A model generated the notes under the pieces. It saw nothing but the letters and a program-made list of their open reading frames with translations. It did no database searches and was not told where the DNA came from. A program made the position numbers and the translations under genes. Below are positions 45,715-58,940 of a stretch of 64,000 nucleotides of DNA, piece after piece (within the stretch, counting starts at the first letter, position 1; the number at the start of each line of letters is the position of its first letter). Origin of the DNA: Acephala macrosclerotiorum (lineage: Eukaryota > Ascomycota > Leotiomycetes > Helotiales > Mollisiaceae). The stretch spans positions 108,045 through 172,044 of the forward strand of contig MU119312.1 of NCBI GenBank assembly GCA_014904845.1, written 5' to 3'.

Positions 45715-47100
45715 CTACTTCAGATACAAAGATGTTCCTAGGAACATTTGAATTTTCTGGAATGGGTCGACTTGACAATAGGGATAAGGACATGATAGTA
45801 GTACTCGGTGACTCAAAGTTTCTTTGGCTAGTACTCTCTCTCTCTCTGACTTATGGCATTGGTGGCCTTCTAGAAATTTAAAGCACACTGCACAATGCCT
45901 TAAGCCCCTCTGTGAAAATTCCCAATCTATTGGAGGTCCAGGTTCAAGTGATTGCCATTGCCAAGGATCGTCTTGCTCCTCCCTCTTAACTTCCCCTCTC
46001 AACAAGCCTACTTCAAGTTCGCGCGTCAAGTCTTCCGCGAAGAAGACATTATCCAGGTGTTTTTCATTTGACCACCCTAGGTTGTTTGGTTCCTTCAAAA
46101 CAGATTTTGCAAAGTCTTGGCAGTTTCTATTCAGAAGGTCGTAAGCTCCACCAGGATTGGGCAAAATTGGCCTGCATTGAGAGACCAAACTGGTTGTTTT
46201 GGCTGGACAAATTGCCGGAGAAGGTATTGAGCTAGTAGAGACTTTTGTTAGTCTTTCGAAAGTCGTCAAAAGAGATGCAGGGGGGAAATTGCATCCTTCT
46301 TACCCTTAAAACAAATCCAGGGAGACTGAAATAAATCTCCAAATCTCGAAGAGTCACATCGTCATGCTTCTGGATCTCAGACTCTCCGAGTTTCTTCTTC
46401 CAGCCATCCGGTGTGCCCCAGATATCCTCTAGAATAAGCCCCGTTCTACCGTCATCAGTGAAATTCATGCCAAAGATCCTATAAGCATCCTGAAAACATC
46501 AGTATCAGCCGATCATAATCCACTACGGGTTTCCATACCGTCTCATTGGTCTATCTAGGACGGATGTAAATACCCCAATGAGAGAGCTTCTTGCCAAAGG
46601 GCAAAGGGAAAGGTGCTAAGCCAGCCTTGAACCTGGAGGTATTGTAGGCCACACCGATGATCCAACGCTGTCTCTGGTGCACTCCCCACAATAAATCTGT
46701 CGCGGAGATCCCTTTTCCGTCTTCTCCCAAAATGTGACCTGAGTTCCCAAAGTTCAAAAGTGTGGATTAAGTCTAGCATGAGCCATCTCAGCCTTGGTCA
46801 TTTCCCTTCCAGTAATTTTGATGGTGTGCAGCGCACTGGGGTCGATCTGTTCCCTCCCAGGGTAGGCAAGAGCCCAGCCAATTCTTTCAGCCATGGATCT
46901 ACCAACAATTGCTTCTTGGGATTGTCCGACGGGTCGAGTGGTGCTTGGTTCAGCCTCGTTCCTGGATTTGCCGGACTTAGAGGGCCTGGAACTGCTCCAT
47001 CTTCCGAAGGACGTGATGACGGTGTCGAACTCCAAGAGTCTTTTGGTACACAGGTACGAAGACTGATTGATATTCTTAAAATAGGTTGCAGGCGGTGAGG
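45715..47100 (-). pseudogene. LRAT/HRASLS-like (H-box, NC-box) gene with disruptions
   Basis: Minus-strand exons read AERIGWALAYPGREQIDPSA, then (after a one-base slip in a TTTT run near 46757) GHILGEDGKGISATDLLWGV and the H-box KLSHWGIYIRPR. Then, past a GTATGG...TTTCAG intron, they read DAYRIFGMNFTDDGRTG. A last exon reads GAYDLLNRNCQDFAKSVL with the NC-box, followed by an acidic and Cys-containing tail. LRAT/HRASLS-type NlpC/P60-fold enzymes use H-box His and NC-box Cys as acyltransferases or lipases. An in-frame TAG follows IRPR and the phase before the last exon is off, so the gene looks inactive. Sequencing error cannot be excluded for the homopolymer slip. Confidence 0.5.
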
Positions 47101-47159
47101 TTTGTGGATTAAGAGCGGGGTTAATAGAAGGATTAGAAGAAATTGAGAAAAATTCCAAG

Positions 47160-48640
47160 TTCTAAAATTAAGGACAGGGCTGGCGAGTATAAATAGCGCG
47201 CAGGAAAAAAAAGGGTAAAACCTCACCTGCTATGTTCCAAACACAGCGCCTCTTCCAGAAATCAGGTGATCGTCAGGGTCTCAAGAAGGCTGGCAACATC
47301 TCGGGCGCGAAATGGCGAACGCTTGTGGTTCCTATTTGTAACCTGAGTATTCCCTGAGGATGGATTGGCAGATGGCATCGTTGCCAAAGATAAGACTCTC
47401 TGATGCAGCTGGCGGTAAAGGCCACTCAGCGGGACGTGGAAGTCCCTGATTGGAGGGGATGCAGAGCAAAAGGTGCGACTTCTATCAGGATCTAGCATTC
47501 TGACGCGCAGGCGCTCTCAGCCACACAGCTTGCTTTACTAGAGCTTGTGTAACAGTGCTAGCCTTATGATGCTGTTGGAAGGAATCCCCAGCGTTTCGCA
47601 GCTCATGCTCCTTCGCGTCTTATTCGAAACGAACTAACGCGTTATTGCACTTCGTGCGTCGCCTGAACGATTTCGTACCCAGTTAATTGATGCTCGAGCC
47701 ATAGCCTCAGCTCGATCGTTCCTCGCAAGTTCAGGAAGTGGTTTTCTCAACCTCCTGAAAGAGATGTTCCATTTTCATTATGCAGCCTGGAAGACTGCGT
47801 ATATATCCATTGGTGAGGTGGCGACTGTTCCTACAGAGCTGGAATAGAGCAGGCTCATAAAAAAATGGAGGGAATCAATGCTGTGTCAGCTTGCCAGCGT
47901 GGGATTTATTGAAAGTCATGAAATCCGTAAAGGCCACTCTCAAAGACAACCGCGGCAAATTATTTCGCGGTCCCCATTATCCCAATGTCTCGATAGTTGT
48001 TGACTGTGTGATACTTCAAGGTGCTGTGATGAGTGCAGCAGTGGTCGGGTCATTTGCATGGCCGAATTTGGAGAGCCTTACCATAGTGGTATACACGATG
48101 GTCCGCATATGTTGATACAACAACTTGATACTAACTATCGCTGCCGTAGCCGTTGGCATGCAGCAGAGCGCCTCCCTAACCAGAGTTGGGTGTTTATCGA
48201 CTTTCTGATATGCCGATCTTGCGACTTTTGAGCTTCGAAGGACGGAATGGTCGACGTGTTCCTCGCCGAGACCAGGTTATAATATGGCAAACTGCTGTGG
48301 GGATGCTTGAACTCAGCCTCTACTTCTGGCTGAGCGGGTTTATTGTATTTATTTGGGGTGTGACCTTAGTTGGACGCAAATAACAAAAGACATCGGATAA
48401 GGTGGTATGTTGCTCTCATACATCCGTAAATTTGGAAAGGTCACTGAGTTTTTGCAAGGTCGCCGGATGCTGTATGATCGCTTTTCTGGCGGCGGTTTTT
48501 CTGTATACTTTTAGTATGTTTCGTCTCTGGTACAGTGTATGGCAGTCCGGAAAGCCGCTACATAAATAAGAAGGCTCAAAAGTCGCTTAATGGTACGAGA
48601 ATATTGCAGTACTGGGACATAAATATAAGAATTTGGGCCG
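47160..48640. other. Gene-poor stretch
   Basis: No supported gene. Short ORFs at 47891-48115 and 48186-48383 lack domains. Confidence 0.3.
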
Positions 48641-48909
48641 CAGCTCGTGGTATACTTAAGCGAAATACATTAAAACTCCCCGTTTTTACTTACTTTTTAA
48701 AAATTTATATTAATTTTATATTTAAATATATTTATTTAACCTTTAAAACTATAATAAAACTTTATTTTAAATTATATATATTTTTTTATAATTTTAATAA
48801 ATAATATAAAATTTGAAATATTTTTATTATTAAATAAAAGTAATAATATTTTTTAAAAGTAAATAAAAACGGGGTTTTAGTATATTTTGCTTAAGTGTAC
48901 CACGAGCTG
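48641..48909. mobile_element. MITE-like element with about 60-bp terminal inverted repeats
   Basis: The left end cagctcgtggtatacttaag continues for about 60 bases through an accccgttttta-like block. It matches the reverse complement of the right end (...cttaagtgtaccacgagctg) with about six mismatches, all transitions, and one or two gaps. The 269-bp element is internally AT-rich and non-coding. Size and long inverted repeats fit a miniature DNA transposon mutated by RIP. A target-site duplication is not clear: AGCT occurs at both ends but lies inside the inverted repeat. Confidence 0.75.
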
Positions 48910-49430
48910 TTGCTTTAACTCTTACAAATAATCCACGACGATGCGGCGATAGGGATTGGTCATGATCATACCATGACATGGCTGATTGAAGTCAGCTTGG
49001 CACTTGGTCTAACAATTATTGGGAAGTACCGAGAGGTAGAGATCTCAACTGAGTGTTGTACGAAAAAAGTCATTTGAGAGACTGAGACAAGGAAAGGCAG
49101 GGACAATAGATTGTTAAAAAGCTGCGAGAAAAAGCGAAGCACCGAGGATACGGGGACATGAATTGGGCTTGAAAATTTGAAAGAAATTTAGACTAGTGAT
49201 TCAAAGTGTACATATGTAGCACTAGTAGAATAGGAGAATGCCGCAGACTGTTGCTGCTGCGTTTCTCTGAGTAGCATCAGGTGCCATGTGCCCCATGCCT
49301 GACGCTCGGTACCTAGCGACCGCGCGACCTCTGTCCTTGAATATCAGCGCCTTGGCACTTCAATCATCAGAAGGCTCCATTTCATCCTAGCAGTATAACG
49401 AGGCCGGAACTTTGTGATCTCTCGCTTGGA
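48910..49430. other. Gene-poor stretch right of the MITE
   Basis: No supported gene. Confidence 0.3.
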
Positions 49431-49436
49431 ACGAGT

Positions 49437-50440
49437 ATGAACAAACCTGGAAGACTTTCATCGACATCCCCTTCCCTCGCTATGCTAGAAAGAGCCACCG
49501 AGGTCCAGATTCAGGGACTAACGGCATCCGCTTCCAGTCAAAATTCTTCAGATTTTCCGAATGGACATCTTCTCATGAATAGGCCGTCGACACGGCCAAA
49601 AGGATCGATAACATTATACTCTCCATCGAGGTGGGATTGCCTAGCTGCGGAACGAACATGGCGAGCAGATATTTTACATGGATGATTAAAATGGCAAAAC
49701 CCAATCTTCCCGTAGAATTGAACAAAGTTTGCAAGGCGAATTTCGACTAGGTACCATTGCACTTGAGCATGCTTTACAGAGTTCAGACCCTGAGCGGGAA
49801 CGACTGGTTAAATTTCAAACTTTTTTCCCCACGAACTTTGTCCTGCGTGATTCTATTAGAAGACAAGAAAATCTCACGGGACGTGGGGTCCTTCGGGCCT
49901 GGTCAACCGCCGATGAACGAAAAACTCTACGAGCCGCTTGACCCGTGTGGAACGGCAATACGAGGCACGCAGTAACATAGCAGAAGGCAAAGAAGCCGCC
50001 AAGTCGGACGCCATTGGCAAGATGGGTTTTCCAAAAATGATTTCCCGAGAATGCATAACGGCCCGCTGAAGTACCCCCACAGTCTCCTGACTCTGCTCAG
50101 AAGATAGACTGACCTTCGAATTCGCAAGTTAAGCTTTCTTTTCCCGAACGAAGCACAGCAAGAACGCGGATGGCTCAGGCCTTGTGACCCAAGCGTCAGG
50201 ATGCTCTACGAGCCGTTTGATCCTTCAGGAACGAGATGACAAGCCAGAAAGTTCTTTTGCGACGTCGGCTTCGACTGAGGGGTTATCAAGCCCGCATGGA
50301 CGTCCCCTTTCTTACTGGCTGAACCACAACCACTATCCTGGGGTAGAAGGGATGTGGGGTGATGGCTTAGATCTTGGAGCCCCGCCATCGGTTCTTATTC
50401 GTATGGTGGCAAAAGCTGCAGCAAGGTTCCAACCACTCTA
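49437..50440 (+). pseudogene. Duplicated coding debris (LYEPxDPxGT units)
   Basis: Two plus-strand stretches, 49690-49960 and 50198-50330, share a segment reading KLYEPLDPCGT and MLYEPFDPSGT. The second then meets stops. A 82-codon ORF with ATG at 49437 precedes them. Open readings are short and interrupted (a TAG ends the first after KANFD). They look like a RIP-damaged duplicate of an unidentified gene. Confidence 0.3.
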
Positions 50441-50449
50441 AGTAATGTT

Positions 50450-52460
50450 GTCGTCTTACTTCACTCCCCGAAGAACAACATTCGAGACATTTTCATGGCT
50501 AAACGTGGAGGTGCTGGATTCAGAGATCATGCAGCCCTAGACTACAGACTCTGTCTAACCCCATTGATCGAAGAAGAAAGGGAGAAGGAAGGCATGTGAC
50601 CTGAGACTCCATGATTCGGATGCAGCCGTTCAACGTGATTGTCCCCCCGTGAGACACTGCATCAGTGGACTAAGCTAAGAAGTACACATACTTTTGACAA
50701 ACAAGGAACTCAAAGTCAATAGCATCAATGCACAGCTAATGCACCCAAGCTTCTTCAACGCTGCACCATCGCTCAATCGCCACGGCAATGGCAACCTTGT
50801 TGCATATCACGTGATATATGACATTTAACACGGTCAGCAGGCCATCTTTCCAAAGCCTCGACCCCACAATCCGGCTCTGAGACCTGCATCCCCGAGATGG
50901 CAATGACTCGGTTTTAATGTCGAGACCTTCGCGTTAAGACATGGCACGGAAGTCAGTTGAGGGAGAGGAGTTGAGACTCGCATTGTCGTCATCGTCGTGT
51001 GATGAATGCGGATCCTATTTCTCACCCTCCAGCCGGAGGAACACACGAACCCTGAAAATGGGAATGTGGGCCTATCACACGTCCTACCACATCGAGGAGA
51101 GAATGCCCCGGCCGATGGGCGTATTGTGATCTGCTGACTGGCACGCGGAGAATTCGGTTGGTCGCATGCCTCTCTAATTCTGGCCCCCGACGTGGTGAGA
51201 CGATGAGAGGTCGGTCGGTAAACTTGAACGTGCGAGCAAGTGCTGAGGTGAGACGTTTATCCAATGCAATGTATCTTCGTCGTTTGTGGGCCACAGCAAC
51301 AGCAACAGCAGCAGCCGTAGTGACGATATGCGGGAGTCAGTCAGAGATGCTGCAGGATGGGCAGAGGTGTCTCGTCATGTCGCATGTTATCGGTTGCTAG
51401 GTTTAGCTATGTGAGTTGATGGAACTGGCGCGGTCCACGCTGTGCGATTGGAGTGTGGGAGCGGTGTGACGGAGTGCTTCCGCAGAAGAGGGTGTGCCGA
51501 AGTGTAGAGTGTGGGATGCTGATTTTGTTTTGGATGAGAAAGTTTACTCGTGCTGATATGGGAGTTCAAACAAAACAAATAGCTGTGCTGGTATAAGTCA
51601 GGGGGTGTTGCCGGGTGGCCATACAGTCTCGAGCTCGTTGCCCTATGGTGGCAAAGTATCACCAGCGCAACCAAGGATGCAGGATGAACGATGGAAGTTA
51701 TTCGAAGGCCGACAGAACATCGTGCATTTGCGAGAGTTATTCTTATTTGCGGCTTTATACCCCCCCCAACAGCCATCCCTGGCGTCGGAAGGCGAAGATA
51801 CTCCGAAGGAAGACGCTTCCCACATCACACACAAATCACAGATCACGATCAACAGATGCATACCTTACTTACAGTCGACTCGCAAACGAGCTGGTGAGAC
51901 CTGAGCAGTGTTGAATTGACGATGGATAAGCAGCCCAGCGGCCTCAATCTGGATAATTGATCGCCCTGCAGCCGATTGTCAGGGCCCCAATGACGCGCTC
52001 CTCGTTCCATCGAGGATCATTCGATAAGCAGCCGAACTTATGAACATAATAATGAATGCTATGCATATCTTTAGGCAAAGAAGAACGTGGAGAGTTCAAT
52101 GCAGGAGCGATGCTTTAGAGTTCTAAGATTAATTGAGATTAATTGAGTTAATTAAGTAATAGAGGCCAAGAGGGATAAGATGGATGCATGCTCAGTCGAT
52201 GCAAGATAAAAAAGAAAGTATCAACGGGTGCAAAACGGTAGATAGAACCTAGTTCTACACCACACCTTCGATCCGTACCAATGCCGGGCCCGACTCTACT
52301 AGTACTTGTAGAACTAAGCTTTAGTCAGAGTCTGACTTCAGCGTCACCGTCACCGTCACAGCCGTAGCTACGCACTGTCGTACGCAGCGAGTGGAAGTGG
52401 TCTGGAGCTGATGGAGCACTTGTGATTCTCAAGCCGGCACCAATCCCGGAGCGCAATTCC
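50450..52460. other. Gene-poor stretch
   Basis: Several overlapping ORFs of 60-130 codons without domains; no repeat structure was noticed. Confidence 0.3.
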
Positions 52461-53175
52461 CGTTGTCAAGTGGCAGCCAAGATCTACCACCAAGATTCCT
52501 GGGTCTCTCAGCAGTCTTCGCCCTTTGCAGTCTTTTTGTTTGGAAGCCAGTCTGCTCGCTTGTGATTGGCCGCCTCCCTGTCCTTAAAGCTCTACCCCCG
52601 CTTTACGAGTTAATCACACCTCAGGCCCACCAAGCCAGTATCGCACCCACCAGGGTCCATTACCAAATAAACTCCAATCCTCCAACTATTTTTCTCCTCG
52701 ACACGACAACGAAGACCACAACTCCATTGCTGCGAGCACTCGGCACTGTGCGACGCCTGCACGCCTCTCTTGACGTTCGATAGAGTTCGGCTCACCTTCA
52801 TCCTTCCCCCTTCACCCATTCTCACCCTCATTCATTCATTCATTCACCTACCTACCTACCCTCCCTCCCACCTCCCCGACAAACGTGCTTCAACGTCGTC
52901 GGCAACTTTCTCCACAGGGGCGCTTACCCACCACGACAAACAGAGACATCAGCATCAATCCCCATGATGTCTCGCGCAGTTACCACTTGCTAGTCTTTGG
53001 CCCGCTGCCAAATTCCCCTACCGGGTTCTCGACACGCTTTTCAGCTTACGATAACGGATAACAACGACGCGAATGACATCAACCGCAACCCTGCTGAGCC
53101 AGCGATTTCGACGGGAACTCCAGCAGACACGGTCAATGTTGGCGCAGAGATTGATTCTGCGGAATCTACACTACA
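52461..53175 (+). promoter_or_regulatory. Promoter / long leader of the Rim15-type kinase gene
   Basis: An inverted CCAAT box (gattggcc) lies near 52565. A pyrimidine-rich tract with tetranucleotide runs (cattcattcattcattc, then cctacctaccta, then ctccctccc) spans 52827-52878, typical of a fungal promoter or leader close to the transcription start. An AGGGG stress-element-like pentamer occurs near 52915. Several ATGs precede the main start, so upstream ORFs are possible. Element assignments are by consensus only. Confidence 0.4.
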
Positions 53176-56100
53176 ATGGAGGACAATAAAGACAAGCTGG
53201 CCCCGCCAGCCGTGTCGCAGCTGCGGGCACAGGCTGGTGGTCCGATGGAGCGTTCCTTAAGCGCAGATATTCGGGAGGAGAGAGAGGACTTGAGGGAGGC
53301 TGCCGAACAGACTCTCAATGTGATCATGGATTTGAGTCTCGATGGCACCATCAGATGGGTTAGTCCTTCATGGACTGATGTTATCGGGACCACCTTCGAG
53401 TCGGTACAGGGAAAAGCAATCAAGGACCTTCTCGTCAGCGACAACAAAGAAGTCTTCGCAGAGAGTGTCGAGTCAATGAAGAAAGATGATTCTAGGAGTC
53501 AGATTGTACGGTTTTCTGTTCAATTAGGCCCTGCATCCAAGTTGGCGCCTCTGCGGATGCCAGACCAGCTCATGACCGAAGGAGACGAGGAGGCTACGGC
53601 TGCGGACGAACCATTTACAATTGATCTGGAGGGACAAGGTATCATGGTATACGACCGTTCGTCAGGAGGAGAAAGTCACGTAAGTTCAGGATAGCTGTGT
53701 CCTGGAATTGTTACTAATGTTCGATGCAGACCATGTGGAGCTTCCGACCATGGATTGCACCGCGCGAAATTCAAATTGACTTACCCGCCGTCGTTGTCGA
53801 ATCTCTTGGATCTGGTGCCGAGGTTCTCGCAAGCTATCTCACAACACTAGCTGAGACTGGTTTCGAAGACCCTCAGAATCACCCCCCACCTTTGCCAGTC
53901 TTGTGCCGTATCTGTGAGCGTCAGATTCCGCCGTGGTGGTTCGAGAAGCACACCGAGCTATGCCTGCAGGAACACAAAGCCGAGATGGAAGTTCAGATGT
54001 GCCACGAAAATCTCATCGAGCACCGTCATGCTATTGTTAAAGTCCTCGATGCTCTCGAAGCCCGGAAAGCCCGGCCTTCCTCTGGTTATCTGGCTACTTT
54101 GGCTCCTCCACAAGCAGAGTACAAGGGTATGCCCATCGGACCGACCCTCACGACATCTTCATCTTCATCTGGTACCGCTTCACCGGGTACACCTGAGGGA
54201 AGATCAAGAGACCCATCTAGGTCTGGTTTTGGACATGCCCGAGCACGGTCGTTTGCTGTCCGACGACCCCAAGCAAGAATCGTGGAACTCTTACTCGATT
54301 TGTGCGACACTTCCATCGAGATTAATACACCTGCTATCAAGGAAGCACCATCACAAGCTCCTGGCGAGTTTCGTACACAATCTCCGCAATCAGAATCCCG
54401 AATCTCCCAGGTTATGCAATGGTCGTCTCCCAGTAACAATACGTTAGAGCAAGAGCACGGTCTAGCACTCCTTTGTGCTGATAGCGAGAGAGCAGCAAAG
54501 GCGAAAGTTGAGGCTGTTCTTCGCCACCGCAGAATTATCGAATACTCCGAGCGCATCCGTATCGAGTTCTCGGTGATTGTACAAGATTGTATCGATGAAG
54601 CTGTCCGAAAGGCTGCTAAAATCGCCGCGGGCCAGTTGACTGATTCCGAGGATGAAGAGGAGAGAACCCCAGCTCACGATGAGGGTTTCTTCAGCGGATC
54701 CTTCGATGGACCATCTTCATTGGCAATTGCGTTACGGGAAGCCGAAATGGGCCGAGCTGGTGACAGGCGGTCCTCGTCAACTGCTGTATCAACACGTTCG
54801 AGTAGTCCAAAAGAATGCCCCACCCCACGATCGCATACCGGCCAGCACAGCATTCTTTCCCAGTCACAGGACTCTCGCCGACAGTCTTTGTTCTTCGAAA
54901 GCGATGCTGGCGATAATAGCGATGGTAGCGTCAGATCCTCGTCAGTCATGTCTCGGCCTGCTCGGACCGAATCTCCCATCTCTGAGTTTGGTGATCTGCG
55001 GCGAGCAGCAAGTTCTCGACAACGCCATAGACGAAGTCTCATTCTTCCAGGTGCAACTTCGCCCCGCAGACAAGAGTCACCTGTCCGTATGCCTCAACCA
55101 TCCTCGCCATTGAGAATCACAAAGCCTCGTGCCTTGCCAATTCACGAAGGCATCATCTCTCCCACCGCTTCTCCAATGCTCCCTGGAAGTGAGTTCAGCT
55201 CACCTGCTTTGGTTCCTAGCCACCACAGACGCCAATCATCTGCCGCTGGTTCTGATCCTTCACGTCCACCGCCATCTCCTCGATTGACATCTGTCAGTGC
55301 TCCGCAAGCACGAGCGGTACCACCATCTATCAAGGACTTTGAGATCATCAAGCCAATCAGCAAGGGCGCTTTCGGAAGTGTTTATCTTGCAAAGAAGAGA
55401 TCAACAGGCGACTACTATGCCATCAAAGTTTTGAAGAAGGCGGACATGGTTGCAAAGAACCAGGTCACCAACGTGAAAGCTGAGCGCGCTATCATGATGT
55501 GGCAAGGCGAGAGCGATTTCGTGGCGAAGCTGTACTGGACTTTCTCTTCTAAAGATTATCTCTATCTGGTCATGGAGTATCTGAACGGAGGAGATTGTGC
55601 TTCTCTTATCAAAGTTCTTGGTGGCCTGCCAGAAGACTGGGCAAAGAAGTATCTCGGTGAAGTTATCTTGGGTGTGGAACATCTCCATAATCGAGGCATC
55701 GTTCATCGTGACTTGAAACCCGATAATCTTCTCATTGATCAGAAAGGCCATTTGAAACTCACTGATTTTGGTCTTTCGAGGATGGGTTTGATCGGTCGTC
55801 AGAAGCGGGTTCTCAATAGCTCAGCTAATGAGCCCGCTCCGGATCTTCTCAAGCAAGGCCCATTTGCTCGCACGACATCCATCAGTTCTTCACGGTCGAC
55901 CTCCTTCGACTTCCAAGGTCATCACTCGCCCGGTTCTACCCCACAGATGACTCCGGATCTGGCTGCTGGCCTCGCTACTCCTTCCTACTTCAATCTCAGC
56001 CGGGAATCCACAGTCAACAAGGACAATCGACGAACTTCTGGTCGTAGCGACAGCGGTGGATGTGATGCATTGAACCAGATGTTCGGCAGCTTTTCTTTGA

Positions 56101-58940
56101 ATGATGCAGCTGGACAGCAAATGATGGCCGCGAGAAACTCTCCCATTGAAGAGAGGAGCGAGAACGAAGGCACTCATTCACCGGACTTGATCTCGCTCAA
56201 CCATACCACTAGTCACTCCAGCTCCGAGCAAAGAAATACTCCTCCGCAAACGAGTATGATGCCCCCTCCAATGGCACTTTTTGACCCTGATGACAGTAAC
56301 CGTCGATTCGTGGGTACACCGGATTATCTTGCACCCGAAACTGTCAACGGTGTCGGTCAGGACGAGATGAGCGATTGGTGGTCTGTGGGCTGCATTCTAT
56401 TCGAATTCTTGTACGGATATCCACCCTTCCACGCAGGAACACCTGATGAAGTGTTCGAGAACATTCTCGCCCGGCGGATCTCCTGGCCGGATGATAACGA
56501 CTTCGAGGTGTCTGCCGAAGCCAAAGATCTGATGAACAAACTTCTGTCTCTGGATCCACAAACCCGACTTGGTGCCAATACCGAAGAAAAGTTCTCATGC
56601 GGTGGGGATGAGATCCGAAACCATCCATGGTTCGAGGGTACAGCTTGGGATAAGCTTCTTGAGGATGATGCACAGTTTGTTCCAGCTCCGGAAAATCCAG
56701 AGGATACCGAATATTTCGACTCTCGTGGTGCGACCTTGCAATCATTTGCAGAAGAGATTGAAGATCAATCTTCACCACCTTCGACAACTCCTGCAGAGTA
56801 CCACGACCGCCCACACGATGCTCTGTCTCGGGTGAGGTCTCAAGTAAATTCGATCAAGCGAGGTTTGATGCCGCTGCACATTCCGCCACACGTGCGCGAC
56901 ATGAAAAGTCGCAGACTTAGCGAACCAGTGGTTGCCGACGACTTTGGTAACTTTGCTTTCAAGAACTTACCAGTCTTGGAAAAGGCAAACAAAGATGTGA
57001 TTCAGAAGCTTCGGGCCGAAGCGATGGCTGCACAGAGCAAGACTGCTGCTATCACTCCAAGTGCGGTATCAAACAGTGCTGTTTCTCCGGGCCCTACTTT
57101 GGAGGGCAGTCCGATCTTGCCGATGCCCATTCAGAGGACACTGTCAAATGCAAAGGCTTCTCAACGGCCATCATCTCCCTCGGGTCTAAGCCAGTCAAAC
57201 TCGTCACCCAGTCGGGCTTCCCAACCATCGTCTCCTCTGCTGGTTTCGTTTGTTGCCGGCCAGAATGGAGAAGGACGCCGCAAGACTTCGAGCAATTCTT
57301 CCAGCTTGTCCCATCAATCTAGCAACTCATTAGCACCGGGTAGTTTCTTCGAAGTCCCTCGTATGCCAGCCAGTCTTCAAAAGGCAGCTTCTGCCGTATC
57401 ATCGCCAATCAAGGTCCGAGGCGCTGCACCGGCTCCATTGACATTGTCACCGCAGAAAGTTTCAACACCCCGACAAGCAAGCGGCTCCTCAAATCGGGCT
57501 CGGTCACAGACTGTTGGCTCACAAGAAGGAAGCCCAATCCCAGCAGACCTGTTCTCTCACAGGAAGCGACGAAGCCAGGTCTTTGACATGTCACCATCAT
57601 CCTCTGACAACGAGGGCGACAAGGCCAATGCTCTTCTACGTGTGCAACGCCGCCGCCAAAGCTCTCGACGCATGTCACAAATCACTCTCGCCGATGGCCC
57701 TGCCTTCCGCCCACTTGACGTTCTCATCTGTGAGGATCACCCAGTGTCTAGAATGGTCATGGAGAAGCTTCTCGAAAAGCTCCGTTGTCGCACCATCACT
57801 GTTGGGAACGGAGCCGAGGCCATGCGTTATGCCATGAGCGAGATCAAGTTCGATATCATTATGATGGAGTTCAAGTTGCCTCAGATTAACGGCGCTGATG
57901 TTGCTCGTATGATTCGTGACACCAAGAATGCAAACATGCACACACCCATTGTTGCTGTCACTGGCTACCTGAAGGAGCTTCAAGCACCTCATCACTTCGA
58001 CGCTCTAATTGAGAAGCCTCCAACTACATCCAAGCTTACTGAAGCAATGTGTCGGCTTTGCCAGTGGAAGGCTCCGCCAGTTGGGGTAAGCACATCAAAC
58101 CCTATTGGCTACCCACAACCTTCTGGTCTTCGACAAGAAAGCTTGAGACTCGAAGACAGTCCGACTTCGGGTTCCTCCGGTTACGCACAAATGGCAGGAA
58201 GCAGCTTCCGAGGATCAAGCCGCGAGGATTCCATTAGTTCCAGCATGTTTGGCGACAACGAGTCTTTCATGAACGACGATGTACCAGTTGTCATCAGCCG
58301 CAAGGCCACAGGTGACTGGGACGAGGGCTCTGGCTTGGGCATCAGCAACGAAGAGGCAATTCTCGACTCACGCGACCTCCCGAAGCCACTACCTCATCTT
58401 CTGCATCAAGAATCTGCCCCTGGACATATGGAGCACAAGCTTCCTATCAGACAGCGATCAACAGAAAAGATGAGAGCCAAGAGGGAGTCAATGGAGAAGC
58501 ATCGGCATGAATGTGCCGAATCTGGAGATGATGAGGATGATGAGCTTGGCGATGTTTGTGTACGCGAGAAGACAAGTCCAAGAAGCGCCACGAAAATACA
58601 TCGCGGAAGCAAACTCGGCACGGAAATGATGCGTACCAACAGTCGTGGAAGTGTGGTGTCTAGCTCGGATGTTGGTCTAAACGCCGATGCTGTGGAGCTT
58701 CCGCCAACTGTGGCTGAAGAGGTCCCTCTGGCATCCGAGATTACAGGTGCTACCTTAACACCTCCAGAAATATTCAAGTCGCCTGGTTCCAAGGTCGCAG
58801 AAATCGATCTCGACGAGACTCCGAAGCCATCTTCTTCCCAATTCAACCCCATGGACGAAGAACCAACAACACGAGCACTATCTGTATCTTCCAACCATAG
58901 AGACTACTTTGTGGCTCGCTCTAATAGCCAAGATAAATGA
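53176..58940 (+). CDS. rim15: Rim15-type PAS / AGC kinase / receiver protein
   Basis: Exons 53176-53679 and 53730-58940 join in phase to 1904 aa. Rim15 (Greatwall-related) kinases act below TOR and PKA nutrient signalling to trigger quiescence and stress programmes. Domains in order: PAS-like (about 45-165); a C2HC zinc motif (Cys227, Cys230, His242, Cys246); an AGC kinase from about 705 with glycine loop GAFGSVY, VHRDLKPDN near 827, DFG near 847 and GTPDYLAPE near 1030; and a receiver domain at about 1495-1610. The insert of some 180 residues between DFG and APE is the hallmark of the Rim15/Greatwall group. The receiver keeps its acidic pair (CEDH) and Lys (EKPP) but has Glu1548 (IIMMEFKLP) where a phosphorylatable Asp would be. 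Confidence 0.93.

Noticed and set aside
53914..54447. 177-codon plus-strand ORF inside the kinase gene
   Set aside because: Out-of-frame shadow of the Rim15-type coding sequence.
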